Both the position numbers and the translations under genes were made by a program. The notes below the pieces were generated by a model. The model searched no databases. It was not told the DNA's origin and was given only the letters and a program-made list of their open reading frames with translations. DNA of 64,000 nucleotides. It comes from an uncultured Clostridia bacterium (GTDB lineage Bacteria; Bacillota; Clostridia; Oscillospirales; Acutalibacteraceae). Positions within the stretch are counted from its first letter, which is position 1, and each line of letters opens with the position of its first letter. This document shows positions 9,489-16,273 of the stretch, in pieces. Location: positions 1 to 64,000 of the forward strand of contig CAMFBH010000002.1 in the NCBI GenBank assembly GCA_945948515.1, given 5' to 3'.

Positions 9489-9516
9489 TTGAAATATAAT
9501 TCTTTATGGCTATAAT
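9489..9516 (+). promoter_or_regulatory. sigma-A promoter of the FTR-like gene
   Basis: TTGAAA (9489-9494), a 16-base spacer and a perfect TATAAT (9511-9516) lie 38 bases before the ATG at 9555. Confidence 0.6.
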
Positions 9517-9554
9517 AAGAGTATAGATACAACAGAAAGAGAGATGTGTATAGC

Positions 9555-9755
9555 ATGGCAGTAAAGCTAAATGAGAACAAAGAAATTGTTAAAAAAATCA
9601 AAGAGGGATTAAAAGCAAAGGACGGCTACTGCCCGTGCAGAATTGAAAAAACTCCTGAAAACAAATGCATTTGCAAGGAATTTCGCGAGCAGATAAACGA
9701 CCCCGAATTTGAAGGCTATTGCCACTGCATGCTATACTACAAATCAAAGGATTGA
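9555..9755 (+). CDS. Ferredoxin-thioredoxin reductase catalytic-chain-like miniprotein
   Basis: This 66-residue protein carries the three Cys-X-Cys pairs typical of the catalytic chain of ferredoxin-thioredoxin reductase: CPC, CIC and CHC, spaced about 15 and 17 residues apart. In the family these cysteines bind a [4Fe-4S] cluster and form the redox-active disulfide. Small free-standing versions occur in anaerobes and may reduce a thioredoxin-like partner. A GTG at 9546 is also in frame, but the ATG at 9555 is better placed after the GAAAGAGAG purine run. It is monocistronic, with its own promoter and terminator. Confidence 0.78.
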   Translation: MAVKLNENKEIVKKIKEGLKAKDGYCPCRIEKTPENKCICKEFREQINDPEFEGYCHCMLYYKSKD

Positions 9756-9756
9756 A

Positions 9757-9790
9757 AAAAGCCGTGAGAGAAAGTTCTCTCACGGCTTTT
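9757..9790. terminator. Terminator shared by the FTR-like gene and cotJB
   Basis: A perfect 16-bp stem (9757-9772 with 9775-9790) carries A and T runs at its base. It lies between two convergent genes and can work in both directions. Confidence 0.88.
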
Positions 9791-9796
9791 AGATTT

Positions 9797-10048
9797 TCAG
9801 CAGTTATTGTGCTCAACATCCCACGGCCACGGGTTTTTAACCCATTCGTCGCTGTTTTCCCCGCTGAGCGTAAGGGGTCCGCAGGTTTCCTCATATTCCT
9901 TTCTCAGTGCTTCAAACTTTTTTTGATAGCTCTCATGCATTCTTCGTGCTTCCTCGTTTCCGGGATGCGTATCAAGAAACATATGCGTTTCCCAAAGAGC
10001 AAACTGAACGGCAGAAAGCCTGTTTAAAAGATTCTTTTCTCTGCTCAT
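9797..10048 (-). CDS. cotJB: Spore coat protein CotJB
   Basis: The 83-residue protein matches CotJB: an N-terminal helix, FLDTHPGNEEA, the EETCGPLTL segment and the C-terminal NPWPWD motif. In Bacillus CotJA, CotJB and CotJC are inner coat components made in the mother cell. The ATG at 10048 has GGGGAGG upstream and overlaps the cotJA stop in ATGA, so an in-frame upstream ATG at 10069 is unlikely to be used. No cotJC, a manganese catalase-like gene, follows here; a terminator comes directly after. Confidence 0.88.
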   Translation of the reverse strand: MSREKNLLNRLSAVQFALWETHMFLDTHPGNEEARRMHESYQKKFEALRKEYEETCGPLTLSGENSDEWVKNPWPWDVEHNNC

Positions 10049-10248
10049 CTCATTGACCTCCCCCTGCAAAACGGCTTGTTGAGTTCGGGATAAAGCGTTC
10101 CTGCTTCGAATGCTTTTTCAAGGTCATATGTTTTCTCACAGATTTGAAACGGCACATAAGCCATTGCCAAGCTGTAATCTTCGGGGAATGATGTCATTTC
10201 TCTTTGCTTCAAAAATGAAGGCTTAAAAAGATCTTCGTATTTTTCCAT
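10045..10248 (-). CDS. cotJA: Spore coat associated protein CotJA
   Basis: The 67-residue protein contains the CotJA core: LAMAYVPFQ, a tyrosine-rich helix and GTLYPELNKPF. It overlaps cotJB by 4 bases. Its presence supports an endospore-forming host. A sporulation-type promoter may lie about 110 bases upstream. Confidence 0.87.
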   Translation of the reverse strand: MEKYEDLFKPSFLKQREMTSFPEDYSLAMAYVPFQICEKTYDLEKAFEAGTLYPELNKPFCRGRSMR

Positions 10249-10358
10249 ATTTTCTTAACCCTTCTGCCCGCACAAATTTTTACAGGCTTACCGCAGGCGA
10301 ATAAGCCCGCTGAATATTACCGGCGCAATATGCGCGCCGCGCTGTTTGTTATTTATAC

Positions 10359-10386
10359 ATTCTATGATGCATTATTCCGATTTGAC
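10359..10386 (-). promoter_or_regulatory. Possible sigma-E-type promoter for cotJAB
   Basis: On the minus strand a GTCAAAT element (10380-10386) is followed after 13 bases by CATAGAAT (10359-10366), close to the sigma-E -10 consensus CATACAAT. The predicted leader of about 110 bases is long, so this is tentative. Confidence 0.35.
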
Positions 10387-10497
10387 AAAATGCCCGATAA
10401 AAATTTTTTGAATATAATGGGAAAGGAAGTTTAAAACAATTTTAATGTGGCAACAATAATTGCGAAAGGAAAAATAAGTGAAGCGAGGTTGATTAAA

Positions 10498-10839
10498 TTG
10501 CCGATTAAGCGAGGGGATATTTATTATGCCGATTTAAGCCCTGTTATCGGCTCGGAGCAAGGCGGAATACGCCCTGTTCTCATAGTACAAAACGATATAG
10601 GAAACAAATACAGCCCAACCGTTATTGCCGCTGCAATAACAAGCGTTACAGATAAAAACAATTTGCCCACGCACATACAGGTTGATGCCGGTCAATGCGG
10701 GCTTGCCAAAGACAGCGTTGTTCTGCTTGAGCAGGTGAGAACTATTGACAAACGAAGACTTAAAGAGCGAATGGGCTCTTTGGGCAGCGGAGATATGGGA
10801 AAGGTTGACGAGGCTTTATCCGTCAGCTTCGGACTGTAA
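10498..10839 (+). CDS. MazF/PemK-type endoribonuclease toxin
   Basis: The product (113 residues from this start) matches the MazF/NdoA family: [30 protein letters not shown], a TSVTDK segment and [11 protein letters not shown]. MazF enzymes cut mRNA at short specific sequences. A TTG at 10498 preceded by GCGAGG nine bases upstream gives the family's normal N-terminus and length. A GTG at 10447 would add 17 unconserved residues and has a poorly spaced ribosome-binding site. The usual mazE antitoxin gene is absent: the 250 bases upstream hold only stop-rich sequence and the divergent cotJA promoter region. Confidence 0.85.
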   Translation: MPIKRGDIYYADLSPVIGSEQGGIRPVLIVQNDIGNKYSPTVIAAAITSVTDKNNLPTHIQVDAGQCGLAKDSVVLLEQVRTIDKRRLKERMGSLGSGDMGKVDEALSVSFGL

Positions 10840-10847
10840 GACAAAGC

Positions 10848-10882
10848 AAAACCCTCTTGAAATTTTTCATTCAAGAGGGTTT
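10848..10882. terminator. Terminator after mazF, probably bidirectional
   Basis: A 13-bp stem built on AAACCCTCTTGAA and its complement, with an ATTTTTC loop and TTTATTTTT after it, lies between mazF and the convergent pncC gene. Confidence 0.85.
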
Positions 10883-10886
10883 ATTT

Positions 10887-11354
10887 TTACAGTATTTTAT
10901 TCAGCGTTTCGAAAACGAAATCGGCGCTGCTTTTTCGCACCTTTTCTCTGCCGATATCACCAAACTGCATTGTTACCGTTTGAACGCTTCCCTTAACATA
11001 AAATCCGAAGCAAACCATTCCTACAGGCTTATTATTTGTTGCGCCTCCCGGGCCTGCGATTCCCGTTACGCCCACGCCGACATCGGCATTTGTTTCTTTA
11101 GCGACGCCCCGTGCCATTTCTGCGGCAACCTCTTCGCTGACAACTCCGAAGCATTCTATTGTTGAAGCCTTCACTCCGAGATATTTAACCTTTGCCTCAT
11201 TTGCATAAGTAACAAAGGAGGCATCAAGAACGCTGCTTGTGTTTTCAACGCCCACAAGCCTCTCGCAGCACATTCCTCCGGTGCAGCTTTCCGCAAAGCT
11301 GATTTTCATTTTTCTTTCAATAAGTGTTTTTACAACCTGCTCCTCAGCAGTCAT
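10887..11354 (-). CDS. pncC: Nicotinamide-nucleotide amidase (CinA C-terminal domain)
   Basis: This 155-residue protein is the free-standing CinA C-terminal domain. It shows SFAESCTGGM near residue 18, a SFVTYANEAKVKYLGV segment, GVVSEEVAAEMA and GVTGIAGPGG. The domain deamidates nicotinamide mononucleotide to nicotinic acid mononucleotide in NAD salvage. The N-terminal COG1058 domain of full-length CinA is absent and no remnant is seen upstream, so this is a stand-alone enzyme rather than a truncation. It follows hpf after 26 bases and is probably cotranscribed with it. Confidence 0.9.
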   Translation of the reverse strand: MTAEEQVVKTLIERKMKISFAESCTGGMCCERLVGVENTSSVLDASFVTYANEAKVKYLGVKASTIECFGVVSEEVAAEMARGVAKETNADVGVGVTGIAGPGGATNNKPVGMVCFGFYVKGSVQTVTMQFGDIGREKVRKSSADFVFETLNKIL

Positions 11355-11380
11355 TTTCTCATCTCCGCTGAAAATTTATT

Positions 11381-11926
11381 TTATTCGCAAATAAGAAGTC
11401 CGTATCCTTTCTTTCTTGCATAAACAACCTTTGTTTCTCCGTCGGTTCCGAGATAAACGAAAAAGCTGTGTCCGAGCATTTCCATTTGAACGATTGCCTC
11501 GTCATCGGTCATCATTTGAAGTGAAATGTTCTTTTTGCGCTTAATACTTGCCGAAGCTGAATCGAATTCCTCGAAATCCTCCATCGTTATGTTTTCCTCG
11601 GGCTCAAAGGCACTTGCGATTTCATCTATACCCGCTTTGCGCTTTTTATCGGTCAGATATGTTTTGAGCTTACGGATTTTTCTCTTTAAATCATCTACTG
11701 CAAGGTCAATTGAAGGCTCAATTTTAGGTGCCTCGGCTTCACCTCGGATAAATGAACCCGTATTTTTAACGGTAATATCACACTTATAGTTTTCCTTGCC
11801 CTTTGAAATTGTTACATCAAAGGAGGCGTTTTTCGGAAGCATTTTTTCAACTCTTCTGAGCTCCTGCTCAATTCCGTCCTTTGCTCCCTGTTTAAGGTCA
11901 AACCCTCTTGCTGAAATGTTAATCAT
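11381..11926 (-). CDS. hpf: Ribosome hibernation promoting factor, long form
   Basis: The 181-residue protein has the N-terminal S30AE domain (residues 1 to about 100), a charged linker, and the C-terminal dimerisation domain from about residue 130 (MMTDDEAIVQMEMLGHSFFVYL). The long form pairs 70S ribosomes into inactive 100S dimers in slow growth. The start has a GGGAGG site upstream. It heads a unit with pncC. Confidence 0.94.
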   Translation of the reverse strand: MINISARGFDLKQGAKDGIEQELRRVEKMLPKNASFDVTISKGKENYKCDITVKNTGSFIRGEAEAPKIEPSIDLAVDDLKRKIRKLKTYLTDKKRKAGIDEIASAFEPEENITMEDFEEFDSASASIKRKKNISLQMMTDDEAIVQMEMLGHSFFVYLGTDGETKVVYARKKGYGLLICE

Positions 11927-12030
11927 AAAATGAACCTCCCTTTAGGATATATTTGCTTTTTTCAAAGCGATGGAACAAACTTCTGTTTTATTATTATTCA
12001 TTTTAACACAAGTATTCGGTTCCTAATAAT

Positions 12031-12059
12031 ATTATACACCTTTTGAGCCTGCTTTTCAC
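12031..12059 (-). promoter_or_regulatory. Probable promoter of hpf
   Basis: On the minus strand GTGAAA (12054-12059), a 17-base spacer and a perfect TATAAT (12031-12036) lie about 105 bases before the hpf start, leaving an AT-rich leader. Confidence 0.45.
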
Positions 12060-12082
12060 CATATTTATTTTATTAAAATCTA

Positions 12083-12111
12083 TTTACCTGAATATGCTTT
12101 TGTGGTATAAT
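12083..12111 (+). promoter_or_regulatory. Extended -10 promoter of tcdA
   Basis: TTTACC (12083-12088), a 17-base spacer and TATAAT (12106-12111) preceded by the extended element TGG. Confidence 0.65.
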
Positions 12112-12122
12112 AATAAAGATGT

Positions 12123-12147
12123 GCCTGATTAATTTCAGGCATTTTTC
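12123..12147 (+). terminator. Short hairpin plus T run in the tcdA leader
   Basis: A 6-bp stem GCCTGA/TCAGGC with a 6-base loop is followed by ATTTTTC only a few bases after the predicted transcription start. It resembles a weak attenuator, but no competing structure is obvious. Confidence 0.35.
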
Positions 12148-12172
12148 ATAATATCCGAGGTCGGTGATTTCA

Positions 12173-12841
12173 ATGCAGGAAGCTTTTTGCAGAACAATCT
12201 CTCTTATTGGTGAAGAAAATTTCAACAAAATTAAAAACAGCAGCGTAATCGTTTTCGGAGCGGGCGGAGTCGGCTCGTTTGTAATTGAAGCACTCGCAAG
12301 AGCAGGAGTGGGAAAAATAACCGTTGTTGACTCCGACACAATAGATATATCAAATATCAACCGTCAGCTTTACGCATTAAATTCAACCATAGGAAAGCCC
12401 AAGGCTCAGCTTGCCGCCGAAAGAATTGCCGACATCAATCCGGAATGCATTGTTACTCCGATTTGCGAATTCTATTCCGAGGATAATCCCATTGAGCTTG
12501 AATACGACTACATTGTTGATGCGATTGATTCAACAAAAAGCAAGGTTTTTTTGATAAAAAACGCCCATGAAAAAGGAGTGCCGATTATTTCTTCAATGGG
12601 AACGGGCAATAAGCTAAATCCCTCGCTTCTTAAGATTTGCGACCTTGCAAAAACCGAATACTGCCCTCTTGCAAAAAAAATGAGGTACGAACTCAAAAAG
12701 CACGGAATAACTCACACCAAGGTTCTTTATTCAACCGAAACTCCCGCCTGCAAGGCTCATCCTCCCGCAAGCATTTCCTTTGTTCCCTCAGCGGCAGGAC
12801 TTTTAATTGCATCCGAGGTTATCGCTGATTTAACAAAATAA
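12173..12841 (+). CDS. tcdA: tRNA threonylcarbamoyladenosine dehydratase (ThiF/E1-like)
   Basis: The 222-residue protein is an E1-like adenylating enzyme of the TcdA/CsdL type. It has the nucleotide-binding loop FGAGGVGSFVIEALARAG near residue 28, DSDTIDISNINRQLYA near residue 55 and the TcdA-typical ICDLAKTEYCPLAKKMR near residue 150. TcdA cyclises t6A37 in ANN-decoding tRNAs. The ATG at 12173 is 12 bases after GAGG; a GTG at 12164 would be too close. The last residues are hydrophobic. It is monocistronic. Confidence 0.9.
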   Translation: MQEAFCRTISLIGEENFNKIKNSSVIVFGAGGVGSFVIEALARAGVGKITVVDSDTIDISNINRQLYALNSTIGKPKAQLAAERIADINPECIVTPICEFYSEDNPIELEYDYIVDAIDSTKSKVFLIKNAHEKGVPIISSMGTGNKLNPSLLKICDLAKTEYCPLAKKMRYELKKHGITHTKVLYSTETPACKAHPPASISFVPSAAGLLIASEVIADLTK

Positions 12842-12867
12842 AAGATTAGTAATATTGCATAAATTTC

Positions 12868-12908
12868 AAAGCCCCTTTTCTACACTTTATCTGTTGAAAA
12901 GGGGCTTT
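12868..12908 (+). terminator. Terminator after tcdA
   Basis: A 13-bp stem AAAGCCCCTTTTC with its complement, a 15-base loop and a short TTTAAAA tail lie 27 bases after the stop. Confidence 0.75.
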
Positions 12909-12965
12909 AAAAAATGATATTATATTATTGAGAAAAAATAATATTTTTTGAAAGGAGCTTTAACT

Positions 12966-13610
12966 ATGGAAAACAATGTTTACACAGTTACCTCACTTAA
13001 AAACGATAATGTTTTTATTCATGCCATTGAAGGCCATTTTATTACGGCTAACACGCATCTTAACTGCTATGTGGGCACATCGGATATTAAACATCATCAT
13101 CGCGTTTCCGTTGAAGCCGCCAAGCTTCTTGCCGAGCACTACAAAGCAAGAGGCATTGATATTGACACAATCCTCTGCCTCTATGAAACAGAAACTCTCG
13201 GTGCTTATTTAGCAGATGAGCTCACAAAAGCATCCATGCTTTCTCCGAATCCGTCGGACGATATATATATCGTCTCTCCCGAATATGACGCAACCGGAAA
13301 TATGATTTTCCGCGATAATATTCGCAAGATGATAGAAAACCGCAAGGTTTTGATTCTCATGTCATGTATAACAAGCGGAAACACAGTCAGAAGAGGAATG
13401 AACTGCGTTAAATACTACGGCGGAAAAACTATTGCCGTTTCAGCCGCCTTCAGTGCTATTTCGGATATTGACGGAATAGAGGTAAACTCAATTTTTACCA
13501 AAGACGATTTATCGAGCTATGAAGCATATTCGGCTCTTGAATGCCCTCTTTGCAAGCAGGGCAAAAAAATTGATGCACTTGCAAACGGTCACGGATACTC
13601 AAAATTATAA
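12966..13610 (+). CDS. Orotate phosphoribosyltransferase-like protein with degenerate PRPP motif
   Basis: The 214-residue protein resembles the phosphoribosyltransferase type I fold of orotate phosphoribosyltransferases. At the PRPP-binding loop, where active enzymes usually have two acidic residues (DDxxTTG), it reads VLILMSCITSGNTVRRG, so the acidic pair is missing. The C-terminus carries a CPLC pair (residues about 197-200) and a GHGYSKL end. It could be a non-catalytic nucleotide sensor or have changed substrate. The ATG at 12966 follows GAAAGGAG; an upstream TTG would overlap that site. It stands alone between two terminators. Confidence 0.7.
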   Translation: MENNVYTVTSLKNDNVFIHAIEGHFITANTHLNCYVGTSDIKHHHRVSVEAAKLLAEHYKARGIDIDTILCLYETETLGAYLADELTKASMLSPNPSDDIYIVSPEYDATGNMIFRDNIRKMIENRKVLILMSCITSGNTVRRGMNCVKYYGGKTIAVSAAFSAISDIDGIEVNSIFTKDDLSSYEAYSALECPLCKQGKKIDALANGHGYSKL

Positions 13611-13627
13611 TCATTAACAGTAATATC

Positions 13628-13650
13628 AAGGCGCTCGTTTGAGCGCCTTT
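13628..13650 (+). terminator. Terminator between the PRTase-like gene and lemA
   Basis: A 9-bp stem AAGGCGCTC/GAGCGCCTT with a GTTT loop and TTTTC tail. Only 3 bases separate it from the lemA ribosome-binding site, so readthrough could also be tuned here. Confidence 0.75.
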
Positions 13651-13663
13651 TCGGAGGAAAAAC

Positions 13664-14221
13664 ATGAAATGGATTCCATTAATTTGCATTGTTATACTAA
13701 TTGCAATTATAGTAATATGGTTTATTTCAACTCAAAGAAAGCTTGTTGTGCTTGATGAAAATGTTAACAACGCAATGAGCCAAATCGGAGTTCAAATGAC
13801 CTCTCGCTTTGATGCTCTCAACGCTCTTCTTGATTTAACAAAGGGCTATGCAAAGCACGAAAGTGAAACACTTATTCAAACAGTTAATGCAAGAAAAGCA
13901 ACAATCACCGCCTCCTCAACCGGAGAACAGGTTGAAGCTCAGGAGGCTGTTTTCTCGGAGGCTCTCGGAAGAATTTCCGTTATTGCCGAGCAATATCCCG
14001 ATTTGAAAGCGAGCGAAAACTACAAAACAACAATGAATTCTGTTAACGAATACGAAAACAAGGTTCGCCAAAGCAGAATGATTTACAACGACTGCGTTAC
14101 AAAAATCAACAGGTCAATAAGAATGTTTCCCACAAGCCTTATTGCCGGAATGCTCGGGTTTTCACAGAAGCAGTATCTTGAAACGCCCACAGAAAAACAG
14201 GACATGCCGAATATGAAATAA
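13664..14221 (+). CDS. LemA family membrane protein
   Basis: This 185-residue protein begins with one transmembrane helix (residues about 3-24) and continues as a long helical LemA domain: VLDENVNNAMSQIGVQM, FDALNALLDLTKGYA and VNARKA. The function of LemA proteins is not settled. The pairing with the DUF2207 gene 10 bases downstream is a common neighbourhood and suggests a joint membrane role. GGAGG sits 6 bases before the ATG. Confidence 0.9.
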   Translation: MKWIPLICIVILIAIIVIWFISTQRKLVVLDENVNNAMSQIGVQMTSRFDALNALLDLTKGYAKHESETLIQTVNARKATITASSTGEQVEAQEAVFSEALGRISVIAEQYPDLKASENYKTTMNSVNEYENKVRQSRMIYNDCVTKINRSIRMFPTSLIAGMLGFSQKQYLETPTEKQDMPNMK

Positions 14222-14231
14222 GGAGTTTTCC

Positions 14232-15911
14232 GTGAAAAAGCTATTACTTTTTGCATCAACCTTAATGCTGTTAATTATTTGCTTCACGGTTAACGCATAT
14301 GCCGACAACCGCGTTTCAAGCATAGATATTGATGCATCGCTTAATAAAGACGGCTCTGCCGTTATAACCCAGGTTTGGAAGGGCTCTTTCAACGAGGGTA
14401 CTGAATGCTATTATCCTTTTAACACAAAGGGAGAGCTTGAAATAACCGATTTTACGGTTTCCGACGAAAACGGAGCCTTTGAAACCTTGGATAGCTGGGA
14501 TATTGACGCCTCATTCAGTGAAAAAGCAAGAAAATGCGGACTGAATTACACCGACTACGGATACGAGGTTTGCTGGGGAATCAGCCAATATTCAAACAAC
14601 ACCTACACAGTAAAATATACGGTTAAGAATTTAGTAGGCTCGTTTGACGAGGAGGACGGCTTTAATTTCAGATTTGTTAATGATGAAATGAACACCGGAC
14701 CTACCGCTGTTACAGTTACCATATCAATGGCGGACGGAACACCTCTCACCGATTCCAACTCAGACATTTGGGCGTTCGGATTTGACGGAGATATACAGTT
14801 TTTGAATAACGGAACAATTTATGCAAAAACAAGCAGCGATGTTGACTCCGACAACCATGTAACAATTATGTGCGGCTTTGAAAAAGGAATTTTCTCTTCT
14901 CTTGAAAGCAGAAACAAAAGCTTTGAGGATTTTAAAGAAACAGCCTTTGACGGAAGCGATTACGAAACCGATGAGGACTCTGTTTTTGTTTCGATTATAG
15001 CCGCTGCCATGGTCCTTGTCATTGCTATTATTTTCGGCACACTTATAATTTCGGCTATCGCACGAAAGAAAAGATTTAAAAGGTTTGAAAAAGAATGCGG
15101 CTATTTCCGAGATACTCCGAACAACGGCGAGTTGAATGTTTCCTACAATCTTGCTCTCGCCTTTAAGCAATGCAGTGAGGGAGACATAATCGGAGCAAGA
15201 ATTCTTCAAATGATTTCAAGAGGAAATATTGAAGGCGTTAAAGAAGAAACAACCGGCGCCTTCGGTAGGGTGCGTGAAACGGTTTCACTCAGGCTGGTTA
15301 AGCCTCCCGAGGATGAAAACTCATTCAACCGCCGCCTCTATAATATTCTTTCATCGGCTGCCGGCAGTGATGGAATACTTCAGGAAAAAGAGCTTTCAAA
15401 GTATTCGGAAAACCATTATAAAAGGCTTCGCACCTATCTCGATGACTGTAATACCGACGGTGAAAGCATTCTGATTAACCGCGACTGCTACTCAAAGGTT
15501 TCCATTCCCCTAACAAACTACGGATATGAGGATTTGAGGTCGCTTTCGGAAAACGGAAAAAAAGAACTTGCCGAATTAATCGGGTTTAAGAAATACCTGC
15601 TTGATTTCTCCCTTATTTCCGAAAAAGAAATAAACGAAAGCGTTCTTTGGCAGGACTGCCTTGTTTATGCCGTGCTTCTCGGAATTGCCGACAAGGTTGC
15701 AAATCAGCTAAAAGAAGTTTATCCCCAGTATATTGAAGATATAGACAATTATGTTTATCATATAAACTATATTCATCTCTACTGCATAGGCATGATGAAT
15801 TCTATACGCTCTCAAGAGGCGGAGGCGCGAAGCTCAGGCTCGGGCGGTTCGGCTTCCTTCGGAGGCGGAGGAGGATTTTCAGGCGGCGGTTCGGGCGGCG
15901 GAACAAGATAA
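14232..15911 (+). CDS. DUF2207 domain membrane protein
   Basis: The 559-residue protein has a signal peptide (residues 1 to about 25), an extracytoplasmic DUF2207 beta domain (to about 245), a transmembrane helix near residues 253-275 (IAAAMVLVIAIIFGTLIISAIA), and a cytoplasmic part. It ends in a Gly/Ser-rich tail of about 30 residues, typical of DUF2207 proteins paired with LemA. One more hydrophobic stretch lies near residue 480. Translation starts at a GTG with AGGAG six bases upstream overlapping the lemA stop. The function is unknown. Confidence 0.82.
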   Translation: MKKLLLFASTLMLLIICFTVNAYADNRVSSIDIDASLNKDGSAVITQVWKGSFNEGTECYYPFNTKGELEITDFTVSDENGAFETLDSWDIDASFSEKARKCGLNYTDYGYEVCWGISQYSNNTYTVKYTVKNLVGSFDEEDGFNFRFVNDEMNTGPTAVTVTISMADGTPLTDSNSDIWAFGFDGDIQFLNNGTIYAKTSSDVDSDNHVTIMCGFEKGIFSSLESRNKSFEDFKETAFDGSDYETDEDSVFVSIIAAAMVLVIAIIFGTLIISAIARKKRFKRFEKECGYFRDTPNNGELNVSYNLALAFKQCSEGDIIGARILQMISRGNIEGVKEETTGAFGRVRETVSLRLVKPPEDENSFNRRLYNILSSAAGSDGILQEKELSKYSENHYKRLRTYLDDCNTDGESILINRDCYSKVSIPLTNYGYEDLRSLSENGKKELAELIGFKKYLLDFSLISEKEINESVLWQDCLVYAVLLGIADKVANQLKEVYPQYIEDIDNYVYHINYIHLYCIGMMNSIRSQEAEARSSGSGGSASFGGGGGFSGGGSGGGTR

Positions 15912-15934
15912 AGCTTTTTCCTTGAATTTTATGC

Positions 15935-15963
15935 TTGACAAAATTTTGATTTGTAACTATAAT
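15935..15963 (+). promoter_or_regulatory. Consensus sigma-A promoter of leuA
   Basis: A perfect TTGACA (15935-15940) and a perfect TATAAT (15958-15963) are separated by 17 bases, upstream of the T-box leader. Confidence 0.85.
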
Positions 15964-15969
15964 AGTATT

Positions 15970-16242
15970 ACTGAAAATTTAACAGTACCCATAAAAGACT
16001 GTGAAGCAGAAAAAGACCATTCCTTTTGCTTTCAGAGAAACGGCGGTTGGTGCAAGCCGTTACAAAAGCCTTGGTGTATAGCTCTCTGCGGAGTTGTGTT
16101 TCTGAACAGAAATTGATAGGAAATGCCGTTTAACCGCGTTACAGGTTAAGGCGTTGATTGACGCTAAAGGGCAGTTTAACTGCTGAAATAGGGTGGTACC
16201 GCGTAGTTTTTACGCCCCTATACTTTGTATGGGGGCTTTTTT
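15970..16242 (+). promoter_or_regulatory. T-box leader controlling leuA (probably leucine tRNA)
   Basis: The leader has the Stem I hallmarks (AGAGA near 16033, GGTGCAAGCC near 16048), the universal T-box motif GGGTGGTACCGCG at 16191-16203, and a terminator GCCCCTATAC/GTATGGGGGC at 16214-16236 followed by six T. A CTC triplet at 16082-16084, just before a CTGCGGAGTTG stretch, fits the specifier position and would select leucine tRNA, in line with leuA downstream. Uncharged tRNA is expected to bind the T-box and favour readthrough. The specifier assignment is inferred by eye. Confidence 0.9.
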
Positions 16243-16273
16243 ATTGCCCCTTTGAATGAAAGGAGTTTTTCAA

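Noticed and set aside
10382-10418. TTGACA and TATAAT upstream of mazF as a promoter
   Set aside because: The spacer is 25 bases, far from the usual 16-18, so the boxes are not listed as one promoter; the TATAAT alone may still be used.
10447-10497. N-terminal extension of MazF from a GTG at 10447
   Set aside because: The 17 extra residues do not resemble the family and the purine-rich site is 17 bases away; the TTG at 10498 fits better.
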